A stretch of 64,000 nucleotides of DNA, taken from NCBI GenBank assembly GCA_965261015.1, contig CBDHCC010000002.1:834625-898624 (forward strand), written 5' to 3'. This document shows, piece by piece, positions 25,602 to 33,683 of the stretch (the first letter of the stretch is position 1; the number at the start of each line of letters is the position of its first letter). This DNA is from CBDHCC01 sp965261015 (GTDB lineage: Bacteria; Pseudomonadota; Alphaproteobacteria; Sphingomonadales; Sphingomonadaceae). The translations under genes and the position numbers were made by a program. The notes under the pieces are model-generated. The model saw only the letters and a program-made list of their open reading frames with translations, did no database searches and was not told where the DNA came from.

Positions 25602-25840
25602 TGGCCACCGCGCTGTTCTTCGGCCCGGTCAGCGACGCGGCGGGAGGGTTCGAGCGGACCCTGCCCGACGAGTGCGCCACCGTCGCCGACGCGCTCGTTT
25701 GGCTGTGCGCCGACCGCCCGGCGCTGCGTGGCGAGCTGGACCGGGCCCGTCTGGCCGTCGGCGGCGCGTTCGTGGAGCCGGACCACCCGCTGAGCCCGCG
25801 CGACGAGCTGTCCGTGCTGTCCCCGGCGAGCGGCGGATGA
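25601..25840 (+). CDS. moaD: Molybdopterin synthase small subunit
   Basis: A 79-residue ubiquitin-like sulfur carrier. It ends in the GG that is thiocarboxylated and donates sulfur to precursor Z with MoaE. ALFFGPVSDAAG opens the protein and DELSVLSPASGG closes it, typical of MoaD. The start overlaps the moaA stop by one base and the stop overlaps the moaE start (ATGA), so stoichiometric translation with MoaE is expected. Confidence 0.93.
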   Translation: MATALFFGPVSDAAGGFERTLPDECATVADALVWLCADRPALRGELDRARLAVGGAFVEPDHPLSPRDELSVLSPASGG

Positions 25841-26271
25841 TCCGCCTCGCCGACCGGCCGTTCGATCCGGCCGCGGAGGCGGCTGGCTTGCCGACCGATG
25901 GAGCCGGGGCGCTCGTCCAGTTCACCGGGCTGGTGCGCCCGACGGACGGCACCCGCGCGCTGGTCCTGCATCACCATCCCGCCATGACCCTGGCCTCGAT
26001 CGAGGCGCTCGCCGCCGAGGTTCGCGCCCGCTTCGCGCTGACCGCACTCGGTATCACCCATAGGGTTGGGCGCATGGTGCCGGGCGAACCGGTGGTGTGG
26101 GTCGCCGCCGCCTCCGCTCACCGGCGCGCCGCGTTCCAGGCGGTCGATCGCCTGATGGACGGCTTGAAGAGCGAGGCCCTGTTCTGGAAGCAGGAGGAAC
26201 GGATGGACGGGACGGTCTGGATCGAGCCCACCGAAGGCGACCGTGCCGATCTGGCGCGGTGGAGCGCCTGA
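25837..26271 (+). CDS. moaE: Molybdopterin synthase catalytic subunit
   Basis: A 144-residue subunit that forms a heterotetramer with MoaD and makes the dithiolene of molybdopterin. Family strings are GALVQFTGLVRP, LVLHHHPAM, ITHRVGRMVPGEPVVWVAAAS and the catalytic lysine region LKSEALFWKQEE. ATG 25837 overlaps the moaD stop. The normal GxVR motif reads FTGLVR here, a minor variation. Confidence 0.94.
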   Translation: MIRLADRPFDPAAEAAGLPTDGAGALVQFTGLVRPTDGTRALVLHHHPAMTLASIEALAAEVRARFALTALGITHRVGRMVPGEPVVWVAAASAHRRAAFQAVDRLMDGLKSEALFWKQEERMDGTVWIEPTEGDRADLARWSA

Positions 26272-26801
26272 TGGCGGGCGTGGACGACAGCTTGGACCTG
26301 GTGCCGCTGCGGATCGGCGTGCTGACCGTGTCCGACACGCGCACGCCCGCGACGGACAGTTCCGGCGACCTGCTGGCCGATCGGATCGCGGCGTCGGGCC
26401 ACTCGGTCGTCGCGCGCGCGATCGTCCGCGACGACGAGCGCGCGATCCGCGCCCAGATCGAGACCTGGATCGGGGCCGATCATGTCGACGCGATCGTCAC
26501 GACCGGCGGCACCGGGCTGACCGGGCGTGACGTCACGCCCGAAGCGCTGCGCCCGCTGTTCACGAAGGAGATCACGGGCTTCGCTCACGTCTTCCACCAG
26601 GTCAGTTTGGGCACGATCGGGCTGTCCACGCTCCAGTCCCGCGCCTGTGCCGGGCTGGTCGGTCATGTGCCGGTCTTCGCATTGCCGGGATCGAACGGCG
26701 CGGTGAAGGATGGGTGGGACGGAGTGATCCGCCACCAGCTCGACAGTCGCTATCGCCCCTGCAATCTGGTGGAGATCATGCCCCGTTTCGGCGAGAGCTG
26801 A
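26271..26801 (+). CDS. moaB: Molybdenum cofactor biosynthesis protein B (MoaB/MogA family)
   Basis: A 176-residue protein of the molybdopterin adenylyltransferase fold. Hallmarks are IGVLTVSDTRT, VTTGGTGLTGRDVTPEA and FALPGSNGAVKDGWD. It binds or adenylylates molybdopterin before metal insertion. ATG 26271 shares its A with the moaE stop. It is the last gene of the moa operon and converges on the Rieske gene across a hairpin terminator. Confidence 0.93.
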   Translation: MAGVDDSLDLVPLRIGVLTVSDTRTPATDSSGDLLADRIAASGHSVVARAIVRDDERAIRAQIETWIGADHVDAIVTTGGTGLTGRDVTPEALRPLFTKEITGFAHVFHQVSLGTIGLSTLQSRACAGLVGHVPVFALPGSNGAVKDGWDGVIRHQLDSRYRPCNLVEIMPRFGES

Positions 26802-26820
26802 TCCGAAGCGTCAGCTCGCC
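26790..26820. terminator. Hairpin between convergent moaB and Rieske genes
   Basis: GGCGAGAGCTGA (26790-26801) pairs with TCAGCTCGCC (26811-26820) with one bulged base and a 9-base loop. It covers the moaB stop and the Rieske stop on the other strand, so it could end transcripts from both sides. No T-run is present. Confidence 0.45.
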
Positions 26821-27383
26821 GGATCGTCCACCCCCAACGCCCGCTTTCCCCGCTCCACCTCCTCGTCGGTCGGCGGGTCTGGCAGTTCCTCGCCCAGACC
26901 CAGCGCCTCGTCGGGGATGCCGGGGGCCGTGCCGGCGATGGGCGCGGTCTTGGGCCGCGCATTGGGGCCGGTGCTGATCTTCTCGTCCATGGGACGGTCA
27001 ACCGCGTCCGCCGCGGCCGGTTCCGCCGTCACCACCCAACCCTGCTCCACCGCCAGCGGCCACCGGGTCAATGCCGCGCCCACGCACGGTCCACCGACGC
27101 ACCGCCCGTCCCCGGCACGGAACAGCGCGCCGTGCCAGTGGCAGGCGACCAGCTCTCCCCCCGGTGCCAGATAGTCGTCGACCCCGCGCGTCAGCGGCAC
27201 GCCCGCGTGCGGGCAGCGATCGACATAGCCCACCACCCCTTCCCCGCCGCGCACCGCGAAACCGTGGAAATAGCCGGCGCGCAGCTTGAGCACGAAGCCG
27301 TGGCTGCCCGGATCGGCGATGTCGTCGAGCCGGCAGAGCCGCACGCCGGCCGGGGTGGCGGTCGGCCGCCCCGGCGCGGTCAC
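26811..27383 (-). CDS. Rieske [2Fe-2S] protein
   Basis: A 190-residue protein with Rieske cluster ligands C57 and H59 (CPHAG) and C81 and H84 (CHWHG). This is the pattern of small Rieske ferredoxin-like proteins. After about residue 125 the tail is acidic, proline-rich and probably disordered. The GTG start overlaps the fumarylacetoacetase stop (GTGA), so it is in the tyrosine-degradation transcript. In sphingomonads such a gene is often found next to fah; its electron partner is unknown. Confidence 0.85.
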   Translation of the reverse strand: MTAPGRPTATPAGVRLCRLDDIADPGSHGFVLKLRAGYFHGFAVRGGEGVVGYVDRCPHAGVPLTRGVDDYLAPGGELVACHWHGALFRAGDGRCVGGPCVGAALTRWPLAVEQGWVVTAEPAAADAVDRPMDEKISTGPNARPKTAPIAGTAPGIPDEALGLGEELPDPPTDEEVERGKRALGVDDPAS

Positions 27384-28387
27384 ACCGCCTCGACCGTCTG
27401 CTCGATCGTGCCGAAGATCGGATGGTGGGCGTCGTCCATCATCGCGATCCGCACCCGGTCGCCGGGCCGCAGGAACTCGGCGTTGGGCGCGCCGTCCGCG
27501 ATCGTCTCCACCATGCGCTGTTCCGCCACGCAGCTATAGCCGCGACCGCCCCGCGCCACCGGCCGGCCCGCCCCGCCATCCGAGTCGCGGTTCGACACCG
27601 TGCCCGACCCGATCACCGTTCCGGCGACGAGCGCGCGCGTCTTGGCGGCGTGGGCGATCAGCTGTCCGAACCCGAACGTCATGTCCTGCCCCGCGTCCGC
27701 TCGCCCGAAGGGTTCGCCGTTCAGGTCCACCTCCAACGCCCCGTGCAGCCGGCCGTCGCGCCAGCGGTCGCCGAGCGCGTCGGGCGTGACGAACACCGGC
27801 GACATGGCGGAGGCGGGCTTGGACTGGACGAAGCCGAACCCCTTGCCCAGTTCCGCCGGGATCAGGTTGCGGAGCGACACGTCGTTCGTCAGCCCGACCA
27901 GCCGGACATGGTCCAGCGCGGCGTCGGCGTCGATCCCCTGGGGCACGTCGCCGGTCACGACCACCACCTCCGCCTCCATGTCGCAGCCCCAGGCGGGATC
28001 GGCGAGCGGGATGGGATCGCGAGGACCCAGAAACCCGTCCGATCCCCCCTGGTACATCAGCGGGTCGTGCCAAAAGCTCTCCGGCATCTCCGCACCGCGC
28101 GCCCTGCGAACCAGGACGACGTGATTGACGTAGGCGGACCCGTCGAGCCACTGATAGGCGCGCGGCAGGGGCGAGGCCGCGTCGTGCTCGTGGAACCGTT
28201 CGCGCGGGATCGCCTCGTTCCGCAGGTCGGTCGCCAGCGTCTCCAGCTTGGGGGCGATCGTGTCCCAATCGTCCAGCGCGGCCTGCAGCGTGGGGGCGAT
28301 GTGGGTCGCGTCGGCACACCAGGCGAGATCGTCGGAGACGACCGCGAGCCGGCCGTCGCGGCCCTGTTTGAGGGTGGCGAGTTTCAT
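27380..28387 (-). CDS. Fumarylacetoacetate hydrolase family protein
   Basis: A 335-residue enzyme expected to hydrolyse fumarylacetoacetate to fumarate and acetoacetate, the last step of tyrosine/homogentisate breakdown. Metal-binding acidic residues are seen in WGCDMEAEVVVVTG, and the active-site segment GLTNDVSLRNLIPAELGKGF is family-like. Start ATG 28387 (MKLATLKQG) fits the family N-terminus; the longer open frame upstream is not conserved. No maleylacetoacetate isomerase gene (maiA) is in the window. Confidence 0.9.
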   Translation of the reverse strand: MKLATLKQGRDGRLAVVSDDLAWCADATHIAPTLQAALDDWDTIAPKLETLATDLRNEAIPRERFHEHDAASPLPRAYQWLDGSAYVNHVVLVRRARGAEMPESFWHDPLMYQGGSDGFLGPRDPIPLADPAWGCDMEAEVVVVTGDVPQGIDADAALDHVRLVGLTNDVSLRNLIPAELGKGFGFVQSKPASAMSPVFVTPDALGDRWRDGRLHGALEVDLNGEPFGRADAGQDMTFGFGQLIAHAAKTRALVAGTVIGSGTVSNRDSDGGAGRPVARGGRGYSCVAEQRMVETIADGAPNAEFLRPGDRVRIAMMDDAHHPIFGTIEQTVEAV

Positions 28388-28742
28388 GTCAGGCGTCTCC
28401 GAAAAAGGGCGGATTTGCGTGGAAGGTCTCTCCAGAGTCCCTCCACTGCGCGCGCGTCCCCGCGGGCGCGCCCGCACGAGGGAGGGGGTCGGCGGCGATG
28501 CGGAGCCGGGTCGACCGGCGGTCGGACCGCCGCGTCGGGACGGCGGAGGCAAGCGGACGCCGCGCGCGCGCCAGCACGCCGCGATCCCCGGCCCGACGCG
28601 GGCGTGTCGGACGGGCGTGATAGCGGGTCGCGCGGGCGTGGTGGTCGGCCGGGCGGCTGACGAGGAAAAAGGAACAGGCGAGGCTTGACAAGACGATCAT
28701 ATTTTGCCTATATGGCACAAGTCCGCCGGAAAAGCAACCATA
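28388..28742. other. Intergenic between fumarylacetoacetase and cupin genes
   Basis: About 355 bases, extremely GC-rich in the middle. A 109-codon minus frame here is arginine-rich and looks non-coding. The only AT-rich stretch, 28,685-28,725, holds a candidate operator described separately. Confidence 0.4.
28698..28714. promoter_or_regulatory. Candidate operator palindrome
   Basis: CATAT (28698-28702) and ATATG (28710-28714) form a perfect inverted repeat with a 7-base spacer, in the only AT-rich patch of the intergenic region. A TTGACA (28685-28690) with TATATG 18 bases later overlaps it on the plus strand. MarR-type regulators of homogentisate genes use sites of this size, but direction and regulator are unclear. 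Confidence 0.3.
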
Positions 28743-29231
28743 TCAGCTGACCGCGATCCGTTCGGCCGTAAAGGCGGAGGGCGGACCGTCGCCGGTGTTC
28801 ACCACCGCCGAGGGCTCGAAGATCAGCACCTCCGCCTCCTCGTCGCTCGCCGTGCGGTGCTCCGTCCCGCGCGGCACCACCAGCATCTCGCCCGGGCCGA
28901 GCGTCACCGACCGGTCGCGGAACTCGATTCGGAATGTGCCGCGCCAGCACAGGAAGACCTCGTCCGCGTCAGCATGGGTGTGCCACGGAAAGGTCCCGCG
29001 CGTCTTGACGAGCCGGAGGTCCTGCCCATTCGCCGTGCCCGCAACGCGGGGTCGCCAATGGTCGGCGATGGCGGCGAACGCGGTATGGAGGGAGAGGGGC
29101 GTCAGGTCCTCTCCGGCACGGGGAGGGGGACCGCCAGCCGCAGGCTGGTTGTGGAGGGGTGTGGAGCCGGACCCCTCCACCGGCTTCGCCGGTCCCCCTC
29201 CCCGTTCCGGGGAGGATAGGTCCTCGCTCAC
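28743..29231 (-). CDS. Cupin-domain protein with a palindromic-element peptide near its N-terminus
   Basis: A 162-residue protein. The cupin barrel is at about 55-150, with metal-ligand motifs WHTHADADEVFLCWRG and PRGTEHR. The GTG start at 29231 overlaps the hmgA stop (GTGA). Residues about 6-41 are encoded by a large inverted repeat (29108-29215) read in frame and look unlike protein (PERGGGPAKPVEGSG). It is co-transcribed with hmgA and presumably an accessory enzyme or sensor in aromatic catabolism. The real domain starts near TPLSLHTAF. Confidence 0.75.
   Translation of the reverse strand: MSEDLSSPERGGGPAKPVEGSGSTPLHNQPAAGGPPPRAGEDLTPLSLHTAFAAIADHWRPRVAGTANGQDLRLVKTRGTFPWHTHADADEVFLCWRGTFRIEFRDRSVTLGPGEMLVVPRGTEHRTASDEEAEVLIFEPSAVVNTGDGPPSAFTAERIAVS
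29108..29215. repeat. Large inverted repeat with internal hairpins, inside the cupin gene
   Basis: The 26-base arms 29108-29133 and 29190-29215 are near-perfect reverse complements (core GGGGAGGGGGACCG). Inside are three smaller palindromes: CCAGCCGCAGGCTGG (29134-29148), GTGGAGGGGT with ACCCCTCCAC (29151-29180), and CCGGCTTCGCCGG (29180-29192). The whole could fold as a multi-arm structure. It is read through in frame by the cupin gene. Confidence 0.8.
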
Positions 29232-30505
29232 GTCACCACCGCCTTGGGAAAGCCGCCCCAAACGGCGTCATAATCCGACTGCGCGCTGTCGGCCGCGAAC
29301 CGCGTTGGACGATAAGCCCAACAGCTTTCCACCATGAAGGCGAGCGTGCCGTCGATCTTGTGAGGCTTCAACTCCGCCTCCGTCGCCCCGCGCCAGCTCG
29401 CCACGTCGGGGCCGTGCCCGCCCAACAGGTTGTGGAGCGACAGGCCACCGGGCGAGAAGCCCTCCGCCTTCGCATCGTAAGCACCGGTGATCAGGCCCAT
29501 CGCCTCGCTCATCACATTGCGGTGGAACCAAGGCGGACGGAACGTGTCCTCCGCCACCATCCAGCGGGGTGGGAAGATCACGAAGTCGGCGTTCGCCCGC
29601 CCCGGCACGTCGGACGGGCTGGTCAGCACGGTGAAGATCGACGGGTCCGGGTGATCGAAACTGACGGTGTTGATCGTGTTGAACCGGCTCATGTCGTAAC
29701 GGCAGGGTGCCAGATTGCCGTGCCAGGCGACCACGTCGAGCGGGCTGTGGTCGAGCGTGGTGGTCCATAGCGCGCCCTCGAACTTCTGGATCAGTTCGGT
29801 GGGTTCGTCGCGGTCCTCGAACCACGCCACCGGCGTCTCGAAATCGCGCGGGTTGGCCAGGCCGTTGGCCCCGATCGGGCCCAAGTCGGGCAGGCGGAAC
29901 AGCGCCCCGTGGTTTTCCGCGACATAGCCGCGCGCCTGGCCGTCGGGCAGCCGCACCTGGAAGCGCACGCCGCGCGGGATCAGCGCCATGTGGCCGGGGG
30001 CCACCTCGATCCGGCCCAGCTCCGTCAACAGCTCCAGCCGGCCCTGTTCGGGCAGGAACAGCAGTTCGCCGTCCGCGTCGACGAAGGCGCGCGCCTCCAT
30101 GTCCTTGGTCGCGGCGTAGATATGGAGCGCCACCCCTTCCAGGCTCGCCGGGTCGCGGTTGGCGAGCATGGTGGTCAGCCCATCGACCCAGTCGGTCGGC
30201 TGCTCCGGCATCGCCTGCGGGCTCCAGCGCAGGCGGTTGGGGGCCAGCGGTTCGTCGATCGTGCCGGGCGCCAGTCGCGGCGCGCCGTCATAGCGGGTGT
30301 AAGGCGGATGTTCGGCCGAGGGCCGCATCCGGTAGAGCCAGGACCGCCGGTTCTCGTGCCGCGGCGCGGTGAAGGCGGTGCCCGACAGTTGCTCGGCATA
30401 GAGGCCGAAGGGGGGCCGCTGCGGAGAGTTGCGGCCGATGGGGAGCGCGCCGGGGACGGCCTCGGTGGAGACGTGGTTGCCGAAGCCTGGGAGGTAGCCG
30501 CTCAT
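29228..30505 (-). CDS. hmgA: Homogentisate 1,2-dioxygenase
   Basis: A 425-residue iron(II) enzyme that opens the homogentisate ring to maleylacetoacetate. Family strings: YLPGFGNHVSTEAVPGALP near the start, RFNTINTVSFDHPDPSIFTVL, PPWFHRNVMSEAMGLI and LHNLLGGHGPD with the iron-ligand histidines. Length is normal. The ATG at 30505 uses a GGGGAG ribosome site that lies in the arm of an inverted repeat. It follows hppD on the same strand with a 142-base repeat between them. Confidence 0.97.
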   Translation of the reverse strand: MSGYLPGFGNHVSTEAVPGALPIGRNSPQRPPFGLYAEQLSGTAFTAPRHENRRSWLYRMRPSAEHPPYTRYDGAPRLAPGTIDEPLAPNRLRWSPQAMPEQPTDWVDGLTTMLANRDPASLEGVALHIYAATKDMEARAFVDADGELLFLPEQGRLELLTELGRIEVAPGHMALIPRGVRFQVRLPDGQARGYVAENHGALFRLPDLGPIGANGLANPRDFETPVAWFEDRDEPTELIQKFEGALWTTTLDHSPLDVVAWHGNLAPCRYDMSRFNTINTVSFDHPDPSIFTVLTSPSDVPGRANADFVIFPPRWMVAEDTFRPPWFHRNVMSEAMGLITGAYDAKAEGFSPGGLSLHNLLGGHGPDVASWRGATEAELKPHKIDGTLAFMVESCWAYRPTRFAADSAQSDYDAVWGGFPKAVVT

Positions 30506-30509
30506 CGCA

Positions 30510-30651
30510 CTCCCCTCCCTGCAAGGGAGGGGTTGGGGGTGGGTGCGACGGCAAAGCCGGAGCTGCGAGCGTTGGCATCGGAGCGGCGGCGGGTCAGGCG
30601 AGCTCGCTGCGCTCGCGCCCACCCCCGACCCCTCCCTTGCAGGGAGGGGAG
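30510..30651. repeat. 142-bp inverted repeat between hppD and hmgA
   Basis: Arms at 30510-30547 and 30615-30651 are near-perfect reverse complements, each containing its own CCCTCCCTGCAAGGGAGGG-type palindrome. The structure is of the same general class as the elements in the cupin gene and uvrA. One arm supplies the hmgA ribosome-binding site. It may also weaken read-through from hppD. Confidence 0.8.
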
Positions 30652-30656
30652 CAGGG

Positions 30657-31718
30657 TCACGCGTCCACCTCGATCACGCCGCGCCGGATCTGGTCCAGTT
30701 CGATCGACTCGAACAGCGCCTGGAAATTGCCCTCGCCGAACGCCTGGTTGCCCTTGCGCTGGATGATCTCGAAGAACACCGGGCCGAAGGTGGGCTCGGT
30801 GAAGATCTGGAGGAGCGTGCCTTCCTCGTCCGATCCGTCGATCAGGATGCGGTTGCGCTTCATGCGCTCCATGTCCTCGCCATGGCCGGGCAGGCGGGTG
30901 TCGACCAGCTCGTAATAGGTCTCGATCGTGTCCTGCAGCTGGACGCCGCGGTCGCGCAGCGCCTCGACCGTGTCGTAGATGTTTTCGGTCGCCAGCGCGA
31001 TGTGCTGGATGCCTTCGCCATTATACTCGCGCAGGAACTCCTCGATCTGGCTCGCCTCGTCCTGGCTCTCGTTGAGCGGGATGCGGATCATTCCGTCGGG
31101 GGCGACCATCGCCTGGCTGAACAGGCCCGTGGCCTTGCCCTTGATGTCGAAATACTTCTGCTCGGTGAAGCCGAAGACGTCGCCGTAAAAGGACGACCAG
31201 ACCCGCATCTGCCCGCGCCGGACATTGTGGGTCAGGTGGTCCAGCGTGTGCAGCCCCACGCCTTCGGTGGGCCCGTGGTCCATCGGGGTCCAGCCGGAGA
31301 AGGGGTCCGCGCCGCTCTCGACCAGGTAGAGGTACGACCCGCCAATGCCTTGCAGCACATGGGCGTCCGGCCCCAGCACGCCGGCCCCCGCGTCCGCCGG
31401 CTTCGCGCCGCGCTCGACGGCCAGCCGGTGGCTCTCGGCCGGGTTCCTGACGGCGAAGGCCATGGCGTTGGCGGAAGGCCCGTGGTCCTGGGCGAAGTCG
31501 CGCGCCTGGGGCGTGCCGCCGCGATTGAGCAGGAAGGTCACGTCGCCCTGCTGGAACCGCACCACGTCGCCGCCGGGATGGTGGCTGACGGCGGTGAAAC
31601 CCAGCTGGGTCAGCTGCCGCTCCATGGCCGCCGTGTCGGGACCCGTGAACTCGACGAAGGCAAAGCCGTTCAGGCCGTGAGTGTCGTTGGGGGTCTGCGT
31701 TGGGGCTGGGCTGGCCAT
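30657..31718 (-). CDS. hppD: 4-hydroxyphenylpyruvate dioxygenase
   Basis: A 353-residue Fe(II) enzyme that converts 4-hydroxyphenylpyruvate to homogentisate in tyrosine breakdown. It has two vicinal-oxygen-chelate halves. Iron ligands are seen in LDHLTHNV, GIQHIALAT and the C-terminal Glu of PVFFEIIQRKGNQAFGEGNF. Start ATG 31718 has AGGAG 7 bases upstream. First gene of the hppD-hmgA-cupin unit. Confidence 0.97.
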   Translation of the reverse strand: MASPAPTQTPNDTHGLNGFAFVEFTGPDTAAMERQLTQLGFTAVSHHPGGDVVRFQQGDVTFLLNRGGTPQARDFAQDHGPSANAMAFAVRNPAESHRLAVERGAKPADAGAGVLGPDAHVLQGIGGSYLYLVESGADPFSGWTPMDHGPTEGVGLHTLDHLTHNVRRGQMRVWSSFYGDVFGFTEQKYFDIKGKATGLFSQAMVAPDGMIRIPLNESQDEASQIEEFLREYNGEGIQHIALATENIYDTVEALRDRGVQLQDTIETYYELVDTRLPGHGEDMERMKRNRILIDGSDEEGTLLQIFTEPTFGPVFFEIIQRKGNQAFGEGNFQALFESIELDQIRRGVIEVDA

Positions 31719-31833
31719 GTCTCTCTCCTGTTGCGCGCGCGCCGCGATGAGGGCCGCCGTTCCGGCCCTCGCTATCAACAACGCACGGGGACGCGCAAGG
31801 GAACCACGGGCCGCGCCGGACTTTGGGTGGAGC

Positions 31834-32028
31834 ATGAGCAGACCCATCGACCCGCCCCAGCCCGCCGACCCGAACCCGACCGGCGCGCCCGTCCCGGCGG
31901 ACCACCCGAATTCGCGCGAAGCACCGGGCAAGCCGCACGACGAGCCACGGGAGTCGGTGGTGACCCCCGACGACTATCCCGACGCGATCGGGGGCAAGCC
32001 GGACTACAAGCACCCCGGCAGCGCGTAA
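31834..32028 (+). CDS. Small proline-rich hypothetical protein, 64 aa
   Basis: A short, hydrophilic protein rich in Pro, Asp and His, probably disordered (SRPIDPPQPADPNP at the start, DDYPDAIGG near the end). ATG 31834 has a weak GGTGG ribosome site. Similar short disordered proteins occur elsewhere in this window (33071, 33271, 46783). Function unknown. Confidence 0.55.
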   Translation: MSRPIDPPQPADPNPTGAPVPADHPNSREAPGKPHDEPRESVVTPDDYPDAIGGKPDYKHPGSA

Positions 32029-32086
32029 GCTGGCCGGACAGCGCTAGCGATGCGGAGGGCGCGCCGGCCCCTCCGGATCGCGTGAC

Positions 32087-32515
32087 TCACGCCTCCAGGC
32101 GATGGTCCAAGGTGATCTCGCAGGATAGCAGCTTCGAGATCGGGCAGTTGGCCTTGGCGTCCGCCGCGATTCGCTCGAACTCCGCCGCCTCGATCCCCGC
32201 CACGCGCGCGGTGAGCTTCAGCGCCGATTTCGTGACGGTGAAGCCGTCGCCGTCCTTGTCCAGGCTGACGGTCGCGGTCGTGTCCAGGTGACCGTCGCTG
32301 TGGCCGGCGTCCGCCAGCGCGAACGACAGCGCCATGGTGAAGCAGCTGGCGTGCGCGGCGGCGATCAGCTCTTCCGGATTGGTGCCCTTCGCGTCCTCGA
32401 ACCGGGTGTTGAAGCCGTAGGGTGCGTCCAGCGCGCCGGACTGCGCCGACACATGGCCGCGCCCGTCCTTGCCCAGGCCGTCATAGGTGGCGTTGCCGGT
32501 CTTGTGGATAGTCAT
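32087..32515 (-). CDS. OsmC/Ohr-family peroxiredoxin
   Basis: A 142-residue cytosolic thiol peroxidase of the OsmC type, which reduces organic hydroperoxides. The two redox cysteines are visible in AAHASCFTMAL and KANCPISKLL, and the N-terminal GKDGRGHVS and NPEELIAAAH are typical. It lies 13 bases upstream-to-downstream from the CHRD gene on the same strand. Confidence 0.92.
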   Translation of the reverse strand: MTIHKTGNATYDGLGKDGRGHVSAQSGALDAPYGFNTRFEDAKGTNPEELIAAAHASCFTMALSFALADAGHSDGHLDTTATVSLDKDGDGFTVTKSALKLTARVAGIEAAEFERIAADAKANCPISKLLSCEITLDHRLEA

Positions 32516-32528
32516 GTCGGTGGTCTCC

Positions 32529-32960
32529 TTATCGGGTCAGCTGGCCGCGGATCGCGCCGTCGGGATAGTCCGCGTTGTGGACGTTGACGTAGAAGTTCGC
32601 CGGATCGGCGATCACGGCGGCGGCCAGCCGGCGCTCCACGCCCACGCAGGCCTGCGACCGGCCGTTCGTCGGCGCGTCGAAGGTGACGCGCACCGGGCCC
32701 GCCACGCCCAGCGCGCCTTCGTGCAGGTGGGCGGCGGTGGGACGCGCGATCGCCTGCGCCGTCAGGTCGTAACAGATCTGGTTGGTGGTCGCGTCGGCGG
32801 TGATCTTGGCCGTGCCGGTGCCGTCCGGATCGCCCGGTCCGGGCACCTCCTGCCCGCCCACCAGCGCCGTCGTGTAGCTTTCGCCCACCGTGCCGGCGAC
32901 TGTGGCACAGCCGGCCAGCGCCAGGGCGGCGAGCAGGGACAGGGCGGGTGCGGGGGTCAT
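32529..32960 (-). CDS. CHRD-domain lipoprotein
   Basis: A 143-residue exported protein. The N-terminus has a hydrophobic signal ending in a lipobox (LALAGC, Cys near 18). The rest is a CHRD domain: AHLHEGALGVAGPV and the terminal VNVHNADYPDGAIRGQLTR. CHRD domains occur in surface proteins of unknown role. Same strand as the OsmC gene, probably one transcript. Confidence 0.85.
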   Translation of the reverse strand: MTPAPALSLLAALALAGCATVAGTVGESYTTALVGGQEVPGPGDPDGTGTAKITADATTNQICYDLTAQAIARPTAAHLHEGALGVAGPVRVTFDAPTNGRSQACVGVERRLAAAVIADPANFYVNVHNADYPDGAIRGQLTR

Positions 32961-33070
32961 GGGCGATCCTTTTGGGCGCGGCGCGGCGTGTTGGCGGGGA
33001 ACCGCCGGGCGCGACCGCCGGTTCCCCCGCCGACGCCCTGCCCGAGACCAGCCAAGAGAGGAGCACGACC

Positions 33071-33274
33071 ATGGCCCGCCCCCCCGGCCCGCCCGACCAC
33101 AATCTGTCCACCGAATATGAGCGCCACGACGGCGCGCGGCACCCGCCGACCATCAATGAGATGACGGAGAGCGCCTCCGAAGAGGCCGTGCGCGAAGGCG
33201 AAGTCCACCGCCGCTCCTCCCTCACCGACGCCGGCGACGTGGCCGGCACCGACCAGCCAAAGGATCGCGCATGA
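33071..33274 (+). CDS. Small hydrophilic hypothetical protein, 67 aa
   Basis: A disordered, charged protein (HDGARHPPTINEMTESASEE). GAGAGGAG lies just upstream of ATG 33071, which supports the start. Its stop overlaps the next gene's ATG (ATGA), so the two are coupled. Unknown function; stress-related small proteins of this style are common in sphingomonads. Confidence 0.6.
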   Translation: MARPPGPPDHNLSTEYERHDGARHPPTINEMTESASEEAVREGEVHRRSSLTDAGDVAGTDQPKDRA

Positions 33275-33564
33275 CCGACCAGAGAGGCCCGGCGAACGAC
33301 GCCGGCTATCAGAGCAGCGACACCGACCGCCAGGGCACGATGGACACCGGCACCTCCGGCGATCCCGCCGGCGGCCCGATGCCCGACGACGGCAAGCAGA
33401 CGGACGTGAACGGCGCCGACCTGCTGCCCGGCGCGGGCGCCAAGGTCGACACCCCGACGATCGCGGGCGACGCCGTGGGCGCGGCCGCAGGCAGCGCGCT
33501 GGAGGACGAGGGCCCGGACGCGGACGTGGAGAACCGGAACAGGAACCAGGATCGGCCGGGATAG
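33271..33564 (+). CDS. Small hydrophilic hypothetical protein, 97 aa
   Basis: A disordered glycine/aspartate-rich protein (DAGYQSSDTDRQGTMDTG). The segment VDTPTIAGDAVGAAAGSAL resembles a glycine-zipper-like stretch. It overlaps the upstream small gene by 4 bases. A strong hairpin follows. Function unknown. Confidence 0.6.
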   Translation: MTDQRGPANDAGYQSSDTDRQGTMDTGTSGDPAGGPMPDDGKQTDVNGADLLPGAGAKVDTPTIAGDAVGAAAGSALEDEGPDADVENRNRNQDRPG

Positions 33565-33582
33565 GCTGATCGCTCGGTTTTC

Positions 33583-33621
33583 GTGAAGGGCGGGGCACCG
33601 AGGGGTGCCTCGCCCTTTCAC
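33583..33621 (+). terminator. Strong hairpin after the small-protein pair
   Basis: GTGAAGGGCG and GGCACC pair with GGTGCC and CGCCCTTTCAC around a 4-base loop. There is one bulge and no U-tract. It sits 19 bases after the stop at 33564 and marks the left edge of the restriction-modification insertion. Confidence 0.5.
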
Positions 33622-33683
33622 TTGCCACACGGCGGGCGAGCAAGAGGGTTGTTCGCGGTGTGTTCCGGTGGCATCAGGTGCGG

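Noticed and set aside
28685..28714. TTGACA with TATATG as a plus-strand promoter
   Set aside because: It would transcribe antisense to the cupin gene; kept only as part of the operator note.
28389..28718. 109-codon minus-strand frame between fumarylacetoacetase and cupin genes
   Set aside because: Arginine-rich, no ribosome site, no motif, and part of it lies in the candidate operator.
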